DNA of 54,163 nt from Flammula alnicola (Eukaryota > Basidiomycota > Agaricomycetes > Agaricales > Strophariaceae): contig JADNRV010000325.1 in the NCBI GenBank assembly GCA_015499995.1, forward strand, positions 1 through 54,163, written 5' to 3'. Each line of letters starts with the position of its first letter. The stretch's first letter is position 1. Under the pieces are notes generated by a model. The model worked only from the letters and a program-made list of their open reading frames with translations. It was not told the origin of the DNA and searched no databases. Positions 20,830-33,570 of this stretch are shown piece after piece. The position numbers were made by a program, and so were the translations under genes.

Positions 20830-22721
20830 GGAACTGAAGGAATGTGACACGCTATCGAAAGCGCTGGAAACGAGAACGTTTGGGAAGGGGGAAGAGACAG
20901 GCCTGTCTTTTGTAGGGTATAAATACAAGGGTGATATATTCTGTCGTCCACACAGGGTTGGGGCAAGCCCCGTCGATTCTTTTGTGTGCGACGGGGATTA
21001 CGGAGCCGCCGATGATATATGATATCCGGCGACGGCCATCATTCCGATGCAACTCTTTCAACCATGCCAACCATCCCCAGCAGCTATAGCTATTAAGTCT
21101 TAGGTGGATGAAATATGAAATACCTGTAGTTGTAAATTTTGTTCGTCCGTGAAATATATCTACGACAAGGAAGGACTTCCAAAGGATCTTGGTGAAGACA
21201 CTCTTGGATGTCGCCTCGAGGCAACCGGCCAGATAGCGCGCGGCGCCGTTCGCAGGGGCCCACAAGGCTGGATCGAAGTTTGATTATTTTAAATTGATAT
21301 TCTGGGCGCTGTACAAAAGAAGACTCAAGCGTCCTTGGCAACACTTTTTCATCAAAAAGCCCTTCGAGGCTCGAGCATCTCCAAATTTCTAAGGCCGTGT
21401 GTCAAGGGGCTTGGTAAACACGGCAGTGATCCACAGAGCACGTATAAAACGCATGGTATGATGTCGGTATTTGGCTCAGTCGGCTAGAGTGGACTTCGTT
21501 GTGTACAGCCTTCATTTGCCAATTTAAGCGGGGTAGAAGGCTCCCATCTGTCGATCTCAATCATGATATACATAATGCGGACATACATACCTCTGATTTT
21601 AACGGTTCTCAATTGTAAACATACTGGATGGCAGTATCCCATCATGAAGCAGGACAATTGAGGGTCCAGGATTGCTTCTTTCCACCCACAAATTAGTGAC
21701 TGCGGACACACAACATCACGAACTCGAAGGAGAATAAAGGATACTCGGCAGGGATATGCGCACATAAACACTGAACAGGTTACAGCGCTGTAGGTAACTT
21801 ACAAGTCGACGTCTCTCCCATCATTCGGGTTGGCAACGTGCCAAAAATTGAAAGGACTCGGAGTGAAAGCTATGCCGCCTACAAAGCTGTGCATCAGTGC
21901 CGGGGGTATGTCATTATGGCAAAAATAGACGCTGTAGATTTACCTGTTATTGAGGAACCAAAGTCAAAACTGGAGATAAAGTCGATCGGCAGCCTTCGTC
22001 CTGACGACAATATGGGCGCTAATACTTAGATGGTCAGTGGCTTAGCAACCGCGCTACTATGTACATTTGTTAAAGCGAGATTGCGTTTGAGGATTGCAAC
22101 TCATGAAAGTTGATGAAACTTTCCCGGAATCACAGCTTTTCTTCATGTTTTATGGAATCTCGCCTTTAGCCACTGGCAATTTTCACTGATAAACGTTAAA
22201 CCTCGAATGCTTTCGCTCTCGGCGATTGAAAATTTTTTGCTTTCCATAGTTTCTTCAAGTCTGTGCGCCACACAACCTAAGTTGTAATTAATTATAAGAC
22301 AGCCCCACCTATCCGCAAAAAAAATGAGCCGTCAAACGGATTCACCGTAAGATTAATACTCTCAGTTTCGAATTCGAATGGACTGGGGACTTGCACTCCA
22401 AGTTCAACCCAGTGGCACTGTAAATCTTGCGTAAATCAACCGTAAACATTTGTTTCCAGTCGGACAAACGGAAACTGATAAATGTTAAGAGAAGCGACTA
22501 AGTCATAAAGACCGTTACCGCTGCTAAGATGACGAGCTTGAACGGAACGAGTGTCGGTACGCGTCGAAAACGCCTGCGGCAGATATTCCGCAGTTGCGCA
22601 GGGTCTGCGCCGGGGCTGTGTGGCTGTGCTCCTTTGTCATAAACCCCCAAGATAAGATCAGAGACAACTTCTAGAACACCCTTTCTTACATTACGCCCAA
22701 GTTACATCCTACACATCCACC
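20830..22721. other. Intergenic, no confident gene
   Basis: Short open frames on both strands show no domain. A TATAAATA lies near 20920. Two similar short blocks (CACTGATAAACGTTAAA near 22175 and AACTGATAAATGTTAAG near 22470) flank about 300 bp of AT-rich DNA. The last 200 bp before the fimbrin start is presumably its promoter and leader. Confidence 0.4.
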
Positions 22722-25089
22722 ATGGAGGCCTTCAAACTACAGAAGAAATACCCTGAGGTCTCGAGAGACGAGATGTTCGACCTCATTAACCGTTTCAAGT
22801 ACGTAATCCCACCCTTAAATGTGATAAACATTTCTCATCAAAATCATAGCACACTACATACAACTACCCCGGGACGAGTGGACAAGTCTGATGTTTTACA
22901 CGCTCTGCAATCCAGTGGACAGTCGTACGATGTCGCAAGAGAGACACTGAAGCATGTCAGCGTTGATGCTAGTGGGAAGCTCGAGCTAGACGACTGGGTT
23001 GAGGTGCGCAATATTGTCCATTATCCGGAGATTGTGGGCTGAACACACCATCCGCAGCTCAATGTCAAACTGCGAACACATCAGAAGTCTGCGATAACCA
23101 CAAAAGCTGGAAAAGTCACTGTTCAGGGGTCCAACTCCAACGTCAGCCATACGATTAACGAGGATGAACGAGCGGAATTCACGAATCACATCAACCTTGT
23201 GAGCAAGATTCATCTGAGCTATTCTATGTTACTTATATCCTTGGTAGGTGATCGAAAACGATCCAGACATTGGGGATAGATACCCCATCCCCACCGATAC
23301 GATGCAACTCTTCGACGAGTGCAAGGATGGACTGATCCTCTGTAAACTGATCAATGACTCTGTCCCGGATACAATCGATATGCGTGTCTTGAACAAACCA
23401 CAACCGCGCAAACCACTTAACGCCTTCCAAATCACCGAGAACAACAACATTGTCATCACTTCCGCGAAGGGCATCGGCTGCTCCGTGGTCAATATCGGGT
23501 CGGAGGATTTCACGGAAGGTCGCGAGCATCTCATCCTCGGTCTCATCTGGCAGATCATCCGACGCGGCTTGCTTGCTCAAGTCGATATCAAGTTGCACCC
23601 AGAGCTCTACCGTCTGTGCGAGGACGATGAGACCATCGACGACCTCCTTAGGCTGACTCCCGACCAAATCCTTCTCCGTTGGTTCAATTACCATCTCAAG
23701 GCCGCTGGGTGGAATCGCAGGTGAGTGACGCGTTTTCGGAAGTATGACATGTGACGTCATACCTTTCTTTTCTTCAGAGTGAACAACTTCAGTCGCGATG
23801 TTTCAGACGGAGAAAACTACACTGTCCTGCTCAACCAGCTGAAACCAGACCAATGTTCGCGATCCCCACTTCAGACGCGCGATCTTCGAACTCGCGCTGA
23901 ACAAGTCAGTGACCCCCTTATTCACGATCAAACACATTTTTGACAGCCTTGCAGGTTCTTCAAAATGCTGACCGAATCGGATGCCGAAAATACCTCACAC
24001 CGTCGTCCCTCGTTGCAGGAAATCCTCGCCTGAACTTGGCCTTCGTTGCCAATCTTTTCAACACACATCCGGGACTCGAACCTTTGGATGAGCAAGAAGC
24101 CAAAGATTACGGCCAAGTTGAAGATTTCGACGCGGAAGGAGAGCGTGAAGCCCGTGTGCTCACCTTGTGGCTCAACTCTCTTGGAGTTGAACCCGGGGTG
24201 TTCAATCTCTTCGAGAACTTGAAAGATGGGCTGATCATACTCCAAGCGTTCGACAAAATTTTACCCGGCAGTGTCATCTGGCGAAGGGTCTCCAAGCCTA
24301 AAGCAGGCGCCGGACCTGCTTCATACGCTAGCGGAGGAGGAGACGATGAAGATGAAGGGGCCGATATTGGTGTCACTCCGAACCAAAGCACTTTGTCGAG
24401 GTTCAAGGCTGTCGAGAATACGAATTACGCTGTTGACCTCGCGAAGCAGAACGGATTGCACTTGGTCGGCATCCAAGGTGCGGATATCGTGGATGGAAAG
24501 AAGACATTGGTCCTCGGCCTCGTCTGGCAACTCATGAGGTATGTTCTCTTTCTTGATCAATCAACGAGATCTCTCGCTCATCCTAATGTGTAGGATGAAT
24601 ATCACGAAGACCCTCACCTCTCTATCGAAGACTGGTCGCCCGATGACGGACATGGAAATGCTTAAATGGGCAAATGCCACTGCACAAAAGGCGAAGCCTA
24701 GCGTGCGGCCCATCCGCTCTTTCAAAGACCCTTCGATTACCACGGGCTTGTTCTTCCTCGACCTCCTCGATGCCATTCGGCCAGGAATTGTTGACCCCAA
24801 CCTTGTCATTGCTGTCTCTGAGACTGGCGATTACGAGGATAGGAGACAGAATGGTTCGTTATTATTCCCCAAGATTATCCATATCTAACGACACCTCTGA
24901 CTGTTATAGCTAAACTCGCCATCTCAATTGCAAGAAAGATGAATGCCCTCATCTTCTTGGTGCCAGAGGATATTGTCGATATACGACCTCGACTTGTAAG
25001 ATCTTTCTCTCGTTATGATTGTTGTTTTATCTTACCTGGCTGCCTAGATCCTTACTTTCGTCGGAAGTTTGATGAGCATCGCACACTAA
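22722..25089 (+). CDS. SAC6: Fimbrin (plastin), actin-bundling protein (about 647 aa)
   Basis: Nine exons: 22722-22798, 22850-23003, 23058-23198, 23248-23720, 23778-23904, 23955-24538, 24594-24853, 24910-24995 and 25048-25089. They sum to exactly 648 codons. The protein starts MEAFKLQKKYPEVSRDEMFD, with an EF-hand-like N-terminus, followed by four calponin-homology domains in two pairs. Characteristic pieces are ERAEFTNHINLVIENDPDIG, CKLINDSVPDTIDMRVLNKP, FQITENNNIVITSAKGIGCS, LTLWLNSLGVEP and the C-terminal ILTFVGSLMS. Length matches fungal Sac6/Fim1. The family crosslinks actin filaments in endocytic patches and the cytokinetic ring. The region between CH1 and CH2 and the four-CH order are intact, so this is very likely a functional single-copy gene. 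Confidence 0.96.
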
Positions 25090-25576
25090 ACGAAGATCGA
25101 AAGTTTGTCAGATCCGATATTGTTCATTTCTCGGGCATGCCTAACGAAGCAAACCGCTAATCGCTGCGCAATCCTGCATGTTCTCTTGGAAATAATTGAA
25201 TAGTACATTACGTGGACTTCTATGTAAATAATAAATGATGATTCTCTTTCAAAATATTTGACGTGGTCATGTCGGAAGGAATGAATGCATCATCGATGGA
25301 TGAAAGCAAAGCATATTTATACTAAGTTAAATTCATCTAGGATTCATTATCATTACAAAACAATATTGGAAGCAAAGCGACGATCTACACGTAGATTAAC
25401 TCGGAATACAAGGAAGCATAAATAACTACCTACAGGGCGGGGTGCGAGTTATGGGGCAGGACGTTCTCCAAGATTGCTATTGGGCGATAAGAATCCAATC
25501 AGCTGAACGTCGTCGACTTCATGGAGCGGCACAAAGTGCGACACACATGAAAGCGGTATGCAAAACGCGACTCACG

Positions 25577-27294
25577 TCAAGGGATAACTTGTTCCAGTCT
25601 GCGTGGAATATGAAGTGTCGGTGTGGAGTTGGTCGTGACCAGGCCTTCTTCAGGCCACGAGTGCGCTATCGCTGTGCGATTGCCTTGTCCGGCATTTCGC
25701 AAGGAGAGGGTGAGTCGTGTGATCATGATTGAGGTGAGGCTGTTCATGTGCGCGTCAGGGTACGAGTACATGTCATAAAATTTTGTAATGAACGTACATC
25801 GTGCTGGGCCTATTGGGTGAAATTGCTAGAATATCAGTACATGAGGCGAAAGCGTTTACGTCTTGGATGGACGCACTGTGCATTCATGAGTTTTAGGCCC
25901 GGCTGCAGAAGGAGGTGTCAGGATCAAGATTTGGATAGGTCTTATATTCGAAAGAACGTACCCGACCAACAAGAGCACAGATCATCCACACAATATTGCC
26001 GGAGAGGATGACAGCGAAGTACAGAGCCCCATCTTGAAGGATCGTTCTCAGGAGAGTCGTGCATGGAAGGACTTTCCTTTGGAAATTGACCGTTCGGAAG
26101 ATGGTCAGGACGAAAACAGTGAAATCAAATAGAATGGAGACTCCGAGATAAGCCGTGTCCCTAAGGTTGGAAAAGATTGGTTTATGATCCGTCGAGAAGC
26201 AATGGGCGTTCTTACATTTTGGGCTCAGAAAAAAGGATGCACACTTGATTACCGAACCATCAATCTCTGGTCTTTGCCTTCAGATCTCGTTTAAAGTTCC
26301 TACTCACCGTGATAAGGATCTCCGAGCTGAGAAGGCGTTTGCAGTGCTAGAATTGCGCAGGTCGAAATTTGTTTTCGCGACAAGATTGCGTCCTAACGCA
26401 CCTCGATTTTTTCCAGGCTGTGACATGGCGTAGAATACCACGCAGCATTGGACGATCATCATACTACAGAGGAACACCACAATGAAGTTGTTGCGATTGG
26501 TCAACGCAAACGTTCTGTTTAAATTTGGATGTGATGAGCGGCGCAAAGATGAGTCATTGTTTATTGCGACGCACCTAATGACTAGCATAGACTCCGCGGG
26601 TATGACGACAAGCAACGTTTCTAACCATTTTACTATGGCGAACCGGTCGCAGCTGTATGTCGTTGAGCTCAATCCAACAATTATGATACTGTTCATGCGC
26701 TACTCACACCTAGATAAGTCGTCAGTGGGCAGGTAAAGGCATATGAAGCGTATTCCTACCTCAGACGTCCACAATGGAGAGAAATATGCTAGAAAACACG
26801 TCTAAGTCTTGAATAAACAAACTCAGTGTAGAAACGGTAGTTTACCGGAAAGTGTGATCACGGAAAAGGCCATCGGGCAGTAGCGATTCTAGCAGAGCCT
26901 TCGTATGAGAGACATATCCCGAGATACCAAGAACAGAAGACGTACCACGACGTAGAGGTAGAATACTAGCATAAATTATATCAGTACAGTGTATTCTGGG
27001 TAAGTAGAAGCTAGCCACGTACTGGCTGATCTCTTTCCTGCCCAAATTTCTCGCAATTCCTCCCCGATAGTAAGACAGTAGTCGTACGCTAGCAGAGAAG
27101 CCATGCCAACATAATACCGCTATAAATTTAGATCCATATTTATTGTCCAGTAGGTCTATCAAAACGACATCCAACCTTGAAAGCAAGGCTAAATTTGCCA
27201 ATATATCAGAAGGGCAATGCGAAGCAGGTCAAGAAAGGACTTACAGGTCGTGGCCGAGAGTAATCGTGGCCGGCGTTACAGCGTCGAGGGACAT
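25577..27294 (-). CDS. DUF6533-type seven-helix membrane protein
   Basis: The first exon is 27245-27294 (MSLDAVTPATITLGHDL). After two introns comes RYYVGMASLLAYDYCLTIG followed by EELREIWAGKRSA, the DUF6533 signature region. Later exons give CDRFAIVKWLETLLVVIP, a helix ending ESMLVIR, then TFALTNRNNFIVVFLCSMM, SEPKMDTAYLGVSILFDF, LLRTILQDGALYFAVILSG and the tail ILTSIMITRLTLSLRNAG. The stop is at 25577. About a dozen short exons are needed. The exons between about 26700 and 27010 (after the signature and before CDRF) are uncertain and could contain a decay lesion: I could not close the frame there. The family is expanded in agaricomycetes, with seven predicted helices like a receptor; no ligand or partner is known. 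Confidence 0.72.
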
Positions 27295-27299
27295 ATGAG

Positions 27300-28668
27300 G
27301 CAGCTTGCTGCTGCGGCAAAGTAAGGGGGGACCCAATCGCAGTTATTGAGGGCAGCGTCGAAAAGATAAGGAGTATATCGCCGCACAATACGGACGCTGA
27401 GAGTATACAGAGTGGGGGATGGGCGCTGCGGGGTGCTCGGAAGGAAGGGATGAGGGCAAGTAAACGGGCTTCAAGATGACAGCCCCCACCCTTTTAAGTA
27501 GAGGCGAATTCATTGCATCTTGATTCTATGTATCTCATTCATCAAGATATAGATACCCATTTGTTGGCAAGGTCACTTTATAACGTCCCCTTCAAGACTG
27601 TCAAGAGCGCAGGGCCTCTTCCATTATGTCCGATGCCTAGACCTTGTCCGCTATAGTCAGACTTCCTAATGTGGCAGGTCGAGCAGTAATATAACTTCAA
27701 GTCTAAGGATGCCCACCTGCTAAGGTAATGACGATAGATTGAATGGCATCCAAACAGAAGAGTGTCGAGAACTTGTCATGATGGTGGTCAATAGGCGCCA
27801 CATCCATATGGTCGATAGCGAGAGCCTGTGCCGGGTGCCCAGATGTCGGTTCCTTGGCTATGTTCAAGTTGAGCATACACTTCCGTGTAATATAATTGAA
27901 GCAATTGAAATCTGAGGCTCGTTTGAGGGAAGTGCAATGAACGAACATGTTGATGCTGGTGCCATGGACCTGAGTAACTGATGTCAATGTAAAGCTCCGA
28001 GTATATTAATATCCCCGGGTTTGGCATAGTTGTCCGAAAGTTTAAAGTTTCAAGGCGTTCACGCTGCGATAACCCATTTACAATCGCAATTGATGCCCTG
28101 GTTATTGCCCTGACGCCTGACCTCGAGAGTCCCCAAGAATCCCCGGAGTTGTCTGGCCGGACTGCGTCAGATAGGCAGAATGACAGCCTTGCTTTAGAGA
28201 TAAGTTGGACCTAATAGTTGGATGTCGTTCGAGTCCAGGCTGTCCTGTTGGCCAATCAGCTCGTCAGGACACTAGAGAGACAAAAAAATAAAAGTACCCG
28301 TCATTCCAGAGCAATCGAAAATGTTATATCGAGTCGCAAGCCAGGAGGTTTGGTGATAGTTTGAACCAACAGACATGTAAAAGTTTCGCTTAACGTTGCT
28401 GGCGCGGGTCGCATCAATTTCCCACGCAGGTGGCGGTGGCGGGCCGCGGGCCGCATTCTCAAGGCGCACGTGCGCACGCTCGTCGCCGCTGCCGTTGTCG
28501 GTTGTATTTGAACGTACACAAACTTCTACAGGCTTCTACTGCAGAGAAGATCAACAATGCCAACACATATGCCAGTGTTATGGCAAAGCAACACACGTCG
28601 CCCTTCTCCCAGTGGCCTCTTTTGAGAACGTTTCTACTGAACGTGAAGATCGACTCCGGAAAACGACC
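27300..28668. other. Intergenic, no confident gene
   Basis: An open frame of about 94 codons on the minus strand (27703-27987) has His-rich sequence (DHMDVAPIDHHHDKF) but no domain I know. A CCAAT and a CACGTG (about 28252 and 28467) lie in the region expected to be the promoter of the phosphoesterase at 28669. Confidence 0.35.
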
Positions 28669-30467
28669 ATGAACTCGAAGGCTTGGCTGTCAATCATCCT
28701 TGCGGGCCTCTTTGGAGAATGCATGCGAGTGTTCGCGGCTCCTCTTAATCGTGAGTTAGCTTCTCAGAGGATGTGACATGTCCTGATGCAATGGATATCT
28801 CTATAGAGGAGCAAGTCTCTGTCCAAGAAGTGCTTGATCCATATCCAGGGAAAGCGCGTCTGACCTTCAAGCCAGACGGTACATTCAAATTGACCGTGTT
28901 CTCCGACCTCCACTTTGGGGAGAACCCATGGGATTCCTGGGGGCCAGAGCAAGATGTGAATAGTACTGCCCTGATGAATACGGTTCTGGCGGATGAGGAA
29001 CCAGACTATGTGTGCGTTTAATGATGGATCTCATCTTGGGCGCGGTTGGGGCTGACTGTATTTTCAGTGTTATCAATGGAGACTTAATTACAGGCGAAAG
29101 TAAGTAATCTGCCCTCGCTATCTTTTCTATGTTGATACAGCTTTGAATTCAAATAAAGACACTTTCCGCGAGAATTCCACGTCTCTCGTCGACGAGATTG
29201 TCGCTCCGCTCAACAAAGCCAAAATTCCATTCTCGTCAACACATGGTGTGAGTGACAACCCTTCAGATAGGACTGATGGCCTCCCATTCATAACTGAACC
29301 GACCTTCCAGAATCACGACAACCAAGCTAACATCACCCACGAAGAAGAGATTCTACGCGAGCAAAAGGTCGCGCCGTTGAGTTATACTCGTATGGCCTCG
29401 AAAGGTGTCGGAGGCGTTGAAGGTCCAGGAAACTACTGGGTCCCAGTAAGCACCTTCGCCTGATGATTGTAATAACAAGATTCTTACCGAGTCTGTACTT
29501 CTCATAGATTTATCGTAATGTACAGGGTGCGTAACAAGTGCGTTTCTACACCGTTTCCGTTCTCATAACGTACCACAGATCGTGCCCCCATCCTCGTCCT
29601 TTGGTTCTTCGACTCTCGTGGTGCGTGACCTATAAATAGACTCGCCAGGGTGACCTCTTACAATTTCGTGCAGGGGGGTTCTCTCCGAACCCCGACTCTG
29701 TCCCTGTACCGGACTGGGTCGACGAGAGTGTCGCAGACTGGATAGTATCCGAGTCACAAGCCATGGAACAGGCCTGGGGTCCTGCGGATTCTCGTGGAGC
29801 AGTTGCGTTTGTGCACATCCCACCGTGCGTCCTAATTTAATCATCTTTACCTCGGCAATGATACTTATTCCATGCGCCTCGTGCCTCGGCAGACATGCTA
29901 TTCAAGTCCTCCAAGCTACATTGGACCCCAACATAAATCCAGGATTGAATGGTACATCTAACGCTGCATCTTAACGAGTGAAGCTTTGACCAACTTTCCT
30001 CTCTTGAACAGCGGATCTTCTTGGAGATGGCTCGGTCCAAGACACTACCGAAGAATTCGAGGGCAAAGATCAACCTTTCTGGGACGCGCTTAACGCGAAT
30101 GTTAAGAACTTGCATGCAGTTATATCTGGGCATGGTGCGTCATAACATGCTCCGATACAGGATACAGAATTAATTTAAATTATATCAGACCACGGCAATG
30201 AATGGTGCGCTCGTGAACCCACCAAGGACGTTATTTTCTGTTTCGATAAGCACTCTGGGTGGATTCACTCTTTTCTGTGATTGTTAACGTGTTACTTATT
30301 ACTCGTTATTTAGGTATGGCGGATACGACTCACCGGGCTGGGGTCACGGGGTGAGGAACCTGCTGTTCCATACGCCAGACCCGAAGGCGAGTGTGGAGAC
30401 TTGGATTAGGCTTCAGGCGGGAGACACGAGGGCGAGGGTTACCCTTGACAACAATTATGGACGCTGA
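28669..30467 (+). CDS. Calcineurin-like metallophosphoesterase, Dcr2/PAP29-like (about 392 aa)
   Basis: The first exon encodes a hydrophobic leader (MNSKAWLSIILAGLFGECMR, then VFAAP) that looks like a cleaved signal peptide, so the enzyme is probably secreted or in the secretory pathway. About ten short introns follow; all junctions kept the frame. The metal-binding motifs appear in order: FSDLH at residues 59-63, NGDLI at about 99-103, GNHDN at about 142 (split by an intron after HG), VHIPPH at about 253-258, and GHDHGNEW at about 317. This is the complete set for binuclear-metal phosphoesterases. The closest family is fungal Dcr2 and plant purple acid phosphatase 29-type proteins. The substrate is not predictable. 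The stop is TGA at 30465-30467. Confidence 0.9.
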
Positions 30468-31978
30468 AAGGTGTTCGATTTCTCAGTTGTCGTCATCGAA
30501 ATGGAGAGTGGTTCGTGTCCTATTGCGTCTCGTTATTTCTCTTGATCTTTGTTTTGCGTACTTTCGTGGTGCTGCTTGAATGTTGTTCATAAGGTTGGGA
30601 CCTTTTTTGAAGTTCGGTGGAAATATGTTTGCAAAGCTGCCCATTCCCAATTGTCGGCCTTCGCGCTTCATTGGATGGCCATTCTGGCAATGACAAACAA
30701 AGCCTTTACTGATGTTCGCACATTACTACTGCTGTCGGTTTATTCAAGTTCGAACTTCAGGGCGGCAGACAAGGGGTTATAGCCTATGAGTCGTCGGCGA
30801 CCGCTGCCAGCCGCGACCTTACCACTTTGGCGAGTGGAGTGTTCCTGGGACCTGCTTCCCATGACAGCGCATGTGGCACAATGGCACGCAGGAGGCATCC
30901 GAGCTTGGAAGTTCATGTAGGCTCTCAATAGGCTCCCTTATTATTGTCCAAAATTACTACCGTTTGGCCTGTTTGGCTGCTATGACTGTCAGATACGTGC
31001 AGGAGCTATAAGTTGTTGACAACCACTAGGAGGGACAGGCAGTACACCTATTTTTAACCGCCCTATATCACGAGGGACAGTACGCAGTGTCGAACCCGGT
31101 GGGAAGCTGCGGTGCTTCTTCCAATTTCAGTGGTGTCCATTGGAGCTTCGCGTTCCAAGGAAAGCCGGTAGCCAGACGAAAATCATTCGGTCTCGTATCC
31201 GACATTTTTGGAAACCAGGGTGGACCGTCGGGCTTCAGTTATCGGGTACATGTGGGGTAAATGCTTCGAGTAGAATGTGTTTTCGAGGAATTGAAAAGGC
31301 GCCAAATAGTCGACATTCCACGCAAGAAAATCCGAGGCTTCTAACTCCACGCAAGCAGTCCTTGGCCCGCCATTAAACATTAAATGAGATGGACAAGACG
31401 ATAACGTTGCTTTTGTAGCCAAGAAATGAAACCAGAAACATAGTGGAGATTTTGAGTCGGGTCCAGTGCGTTGTTTGAGCGGGTCTGATGGGTGTCTCGT
31501 CTCCTGCACGATTGGACGGATCCGACACACAAGAGAGGCGAGTTTACCAAAGCGCTCTTGGCTGATATTTATCCAATAGCCACGATTCCGATAAGGTTGG
31601 GACATGCTACGTGTTGACCATAAGCGCCGCCTTGGCTCATGAGGTGCTCCGTTTCCTTGGCAAGTCCAAGAACGAGAAAAGGAGATTCCCAAGACCATTC
31701 ACGGGCATTCAGTTCGCTTTGGAGGCGGTTTCAGTGAGATTCGGTGTTAGAGAGGGGAAAGAGAAACCGATAACCTCCGTTGCTCCGAGCCCCGAGCGGA
31801 TATCCGATGTAACAGGGCCAAAGTTGCCAAGACTCTTTATTTGGACACTTTCACACAAAAAGGCGCCATTTTTTTCAACTCTCCCTCCTCTCATCCCCTC
31901 AACCACACCAGGCCACCTCTAGGGTCTCTCCCAGGCCCCCGCTTTGCGCCCTTTGGAACATTCAAATTGGTGGTCAGA
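30468..31978. other. Intergenic, no confident gene
   Basis: Open frames of up to about 170 codons lie on both strands around 31180-31920 but show no domain or introns and overlap each other. A palindromic block, AAGTTCGAACTT (about 30747), recurs near 35170. The last 100 bp carries CT-rich sequence typical of a leader for the gene at 31979. Confidence 0.4.
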
Positions 31979-33007
31979 ATGACAGAGAACGAAAAGGTTG
32001 CATCAGCCCAGCACGCGGAGCAGTCGGCAAGATCATCGACAACAGCACCTTTGAAGGAGGATTTGGAACGGGCGGAGACGAAGCAGACAATGTCTTTATG
32101 GCAGTATCTCATGACGGACGTCGACCCGAAGCTGACAACAGGACCATTAGCGGCATACTGTTTCATGACGGGCTACATGTGCGTCGTCTCTTGTCATTTC
32201 AGCGTTCTATGCATTGACGACCCTGAAGCGACGTTATATCCTTCTCCGCTATTTTCGTCTGGTGCGGTTTCCAAACCGGTAACTTTGCTCAGGTATGGCG
32301 TCTCTGACTCTCTGTCTTGCCGAAACCAACCATTTTATTGAACATAGTTAGCCATCGCTATCGCCCGCCTGTTTTATGGCCAGCCCGGATTCCGAGACCT
32401 AACATTCCACAAGGCAGATCAACAAGCACTGTGCTCGTTGATCGCCTTCAACGCTGGTGCATTCATAGGACGGGTCGGCGACCGCGTAGGCGCACACAAG
32501 AGGATATGGCTCATCTCCGGCACCTTCATCCAGGCCTTAATGACGATGGCAGCTGCCATTGCGTTCTGGAAGAGCAACCAAGGAAGCATCGCGGACCAGC
32601 GAGATGACCCGGCGTGGACAAACGCCCTCACTTTTGTCGGTCTTGCGTTTATTAGTGCGAGTCTAGGAGTGCAAGGTATCCTTGGAAAACGTCTTAACAC
32701 CCAGTTCGGAACTACGAGTGGGTCCAAACAGTCCAATTATTTCCCTGCTCTTGCTAATATCCTCACAGTCGTCCTGACCACTGTATGGGTCGAACTCATG
32801 TCGGATCCACGCCTATTCAAGTTCCGCCAACGAGTCATGACCCGAGACCACAGACTTATCGCCGCTGTCTCATTATTCCTCGGTGCCTTCATCGGCCGTG
32901 CAATCCTGCAACAGCTCGGGACAGCCGGCACACTCGGCGTTGGCGTTGGCGTCAGAATATTCATCACGCTCTCTTGGATATTCGTTCCCAACAAACCCCG
33001 ATCGTGA
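31979..33007 (+). CDS. DUF1275 (YoaK-type) integral membrane protein (about 307 aa)
   Basis: The start is ATG 31979 (MTENEKVASAQHAEQSARSS), followed by a hydrophilic N-terminus of about 50 residues. Two introns are inferred: one ends at CCCTGAAG just before GACGTTATATCC, and one is 32293-32346 or close to that. The membrane part contains CFMTGYIDVISFSAIFVWCG, FQTGNFAQLAIAIARLFYG, a variable cytoplasmic stretch, SLGVQGILGKRLNTQFGTT and SNYFPALANILTVVLTTVW, ending FITLSWIFVPNKPRS. The GYIDVISF and QTGN signatures and six or so helices match DUF1275. Members are widespread in bacteria and fungi and the function is unknown. There is no sign of decay. Confidence 0.9.
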
Positions 33008-33570
33008 TCGACGTTTCACATACCTCTTCCGCACATACCCTCGCCCGCGCTGCGTCCACACCTGTATCAACACACACCCCATTGCGCACTAGATCACCCA
33101 TTCACCCATGATTCTACTTAACCATGTCTTGAACATATTTTCTTGTTTTCCAGTGCGCCTTCCTAGATAGCGTCACTGTCACTCGGTTCTCTTTTTGTCA
33201 TTTTTGGATTTTGGGCATAGAAGTTGGCTAGCGACGGCCAACAAACGAACGAATGAATAGGCTACCTACCAACACCGCCTCATCATTGATTGTAGGAATA
33301 GTGTATACCTCCAAACCCTGGTCATTAATAACATTCCGATCCATTCCGATACAAACCAATGAAACTTTCCCTCGAGAGTCGAAGCGGAATTGCACGCCAG
33401 TTGTTGTGGAGTCCCGGTTTCCGTGTGGTTTCTGCGTTATTTTTGGATTTATACGCACACGAGGAGACTCGAAGGCCAATCAGGGCTTCAACGCTTCAAG
33501 CCCCAGGTGGACGAAAAACAGGGTGGATGGGCAACAAGTCGTCAAGTCAACGCTGAAGGCACTTAAATTA
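33008..33570. other. Spacer between convergent genes
   Basis: No gene was seen. The DUF1275 gene ends at 33007 on the plus strand and the F-box-like gene ends at 33571 on the minus strand, so this is shared 3' flank. Confidence 0.5.

Noticed and set aside
20852..21344. Minus-strand open frames upstream of the bestrophin gene as extra 5' exons
   Set aside because: The bestrophin model already begins with a suitable ATG and first helix, and the upstream frames do not join in phase to anything bestrophin-like.
21465..21500. GGCTCAGTCGGCTAGAG, like a tRNA D-arm
   Set aside because: No acceptor stem, anticodon arm or GTTCGA T-loop at the right spacing.
31183..31698. 171-codon minus-strand open frame
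   Set aside because: Overlaps other frames on the opposite strand, has no domain, and sits in an otherwise unremarkable intergenic stretch.
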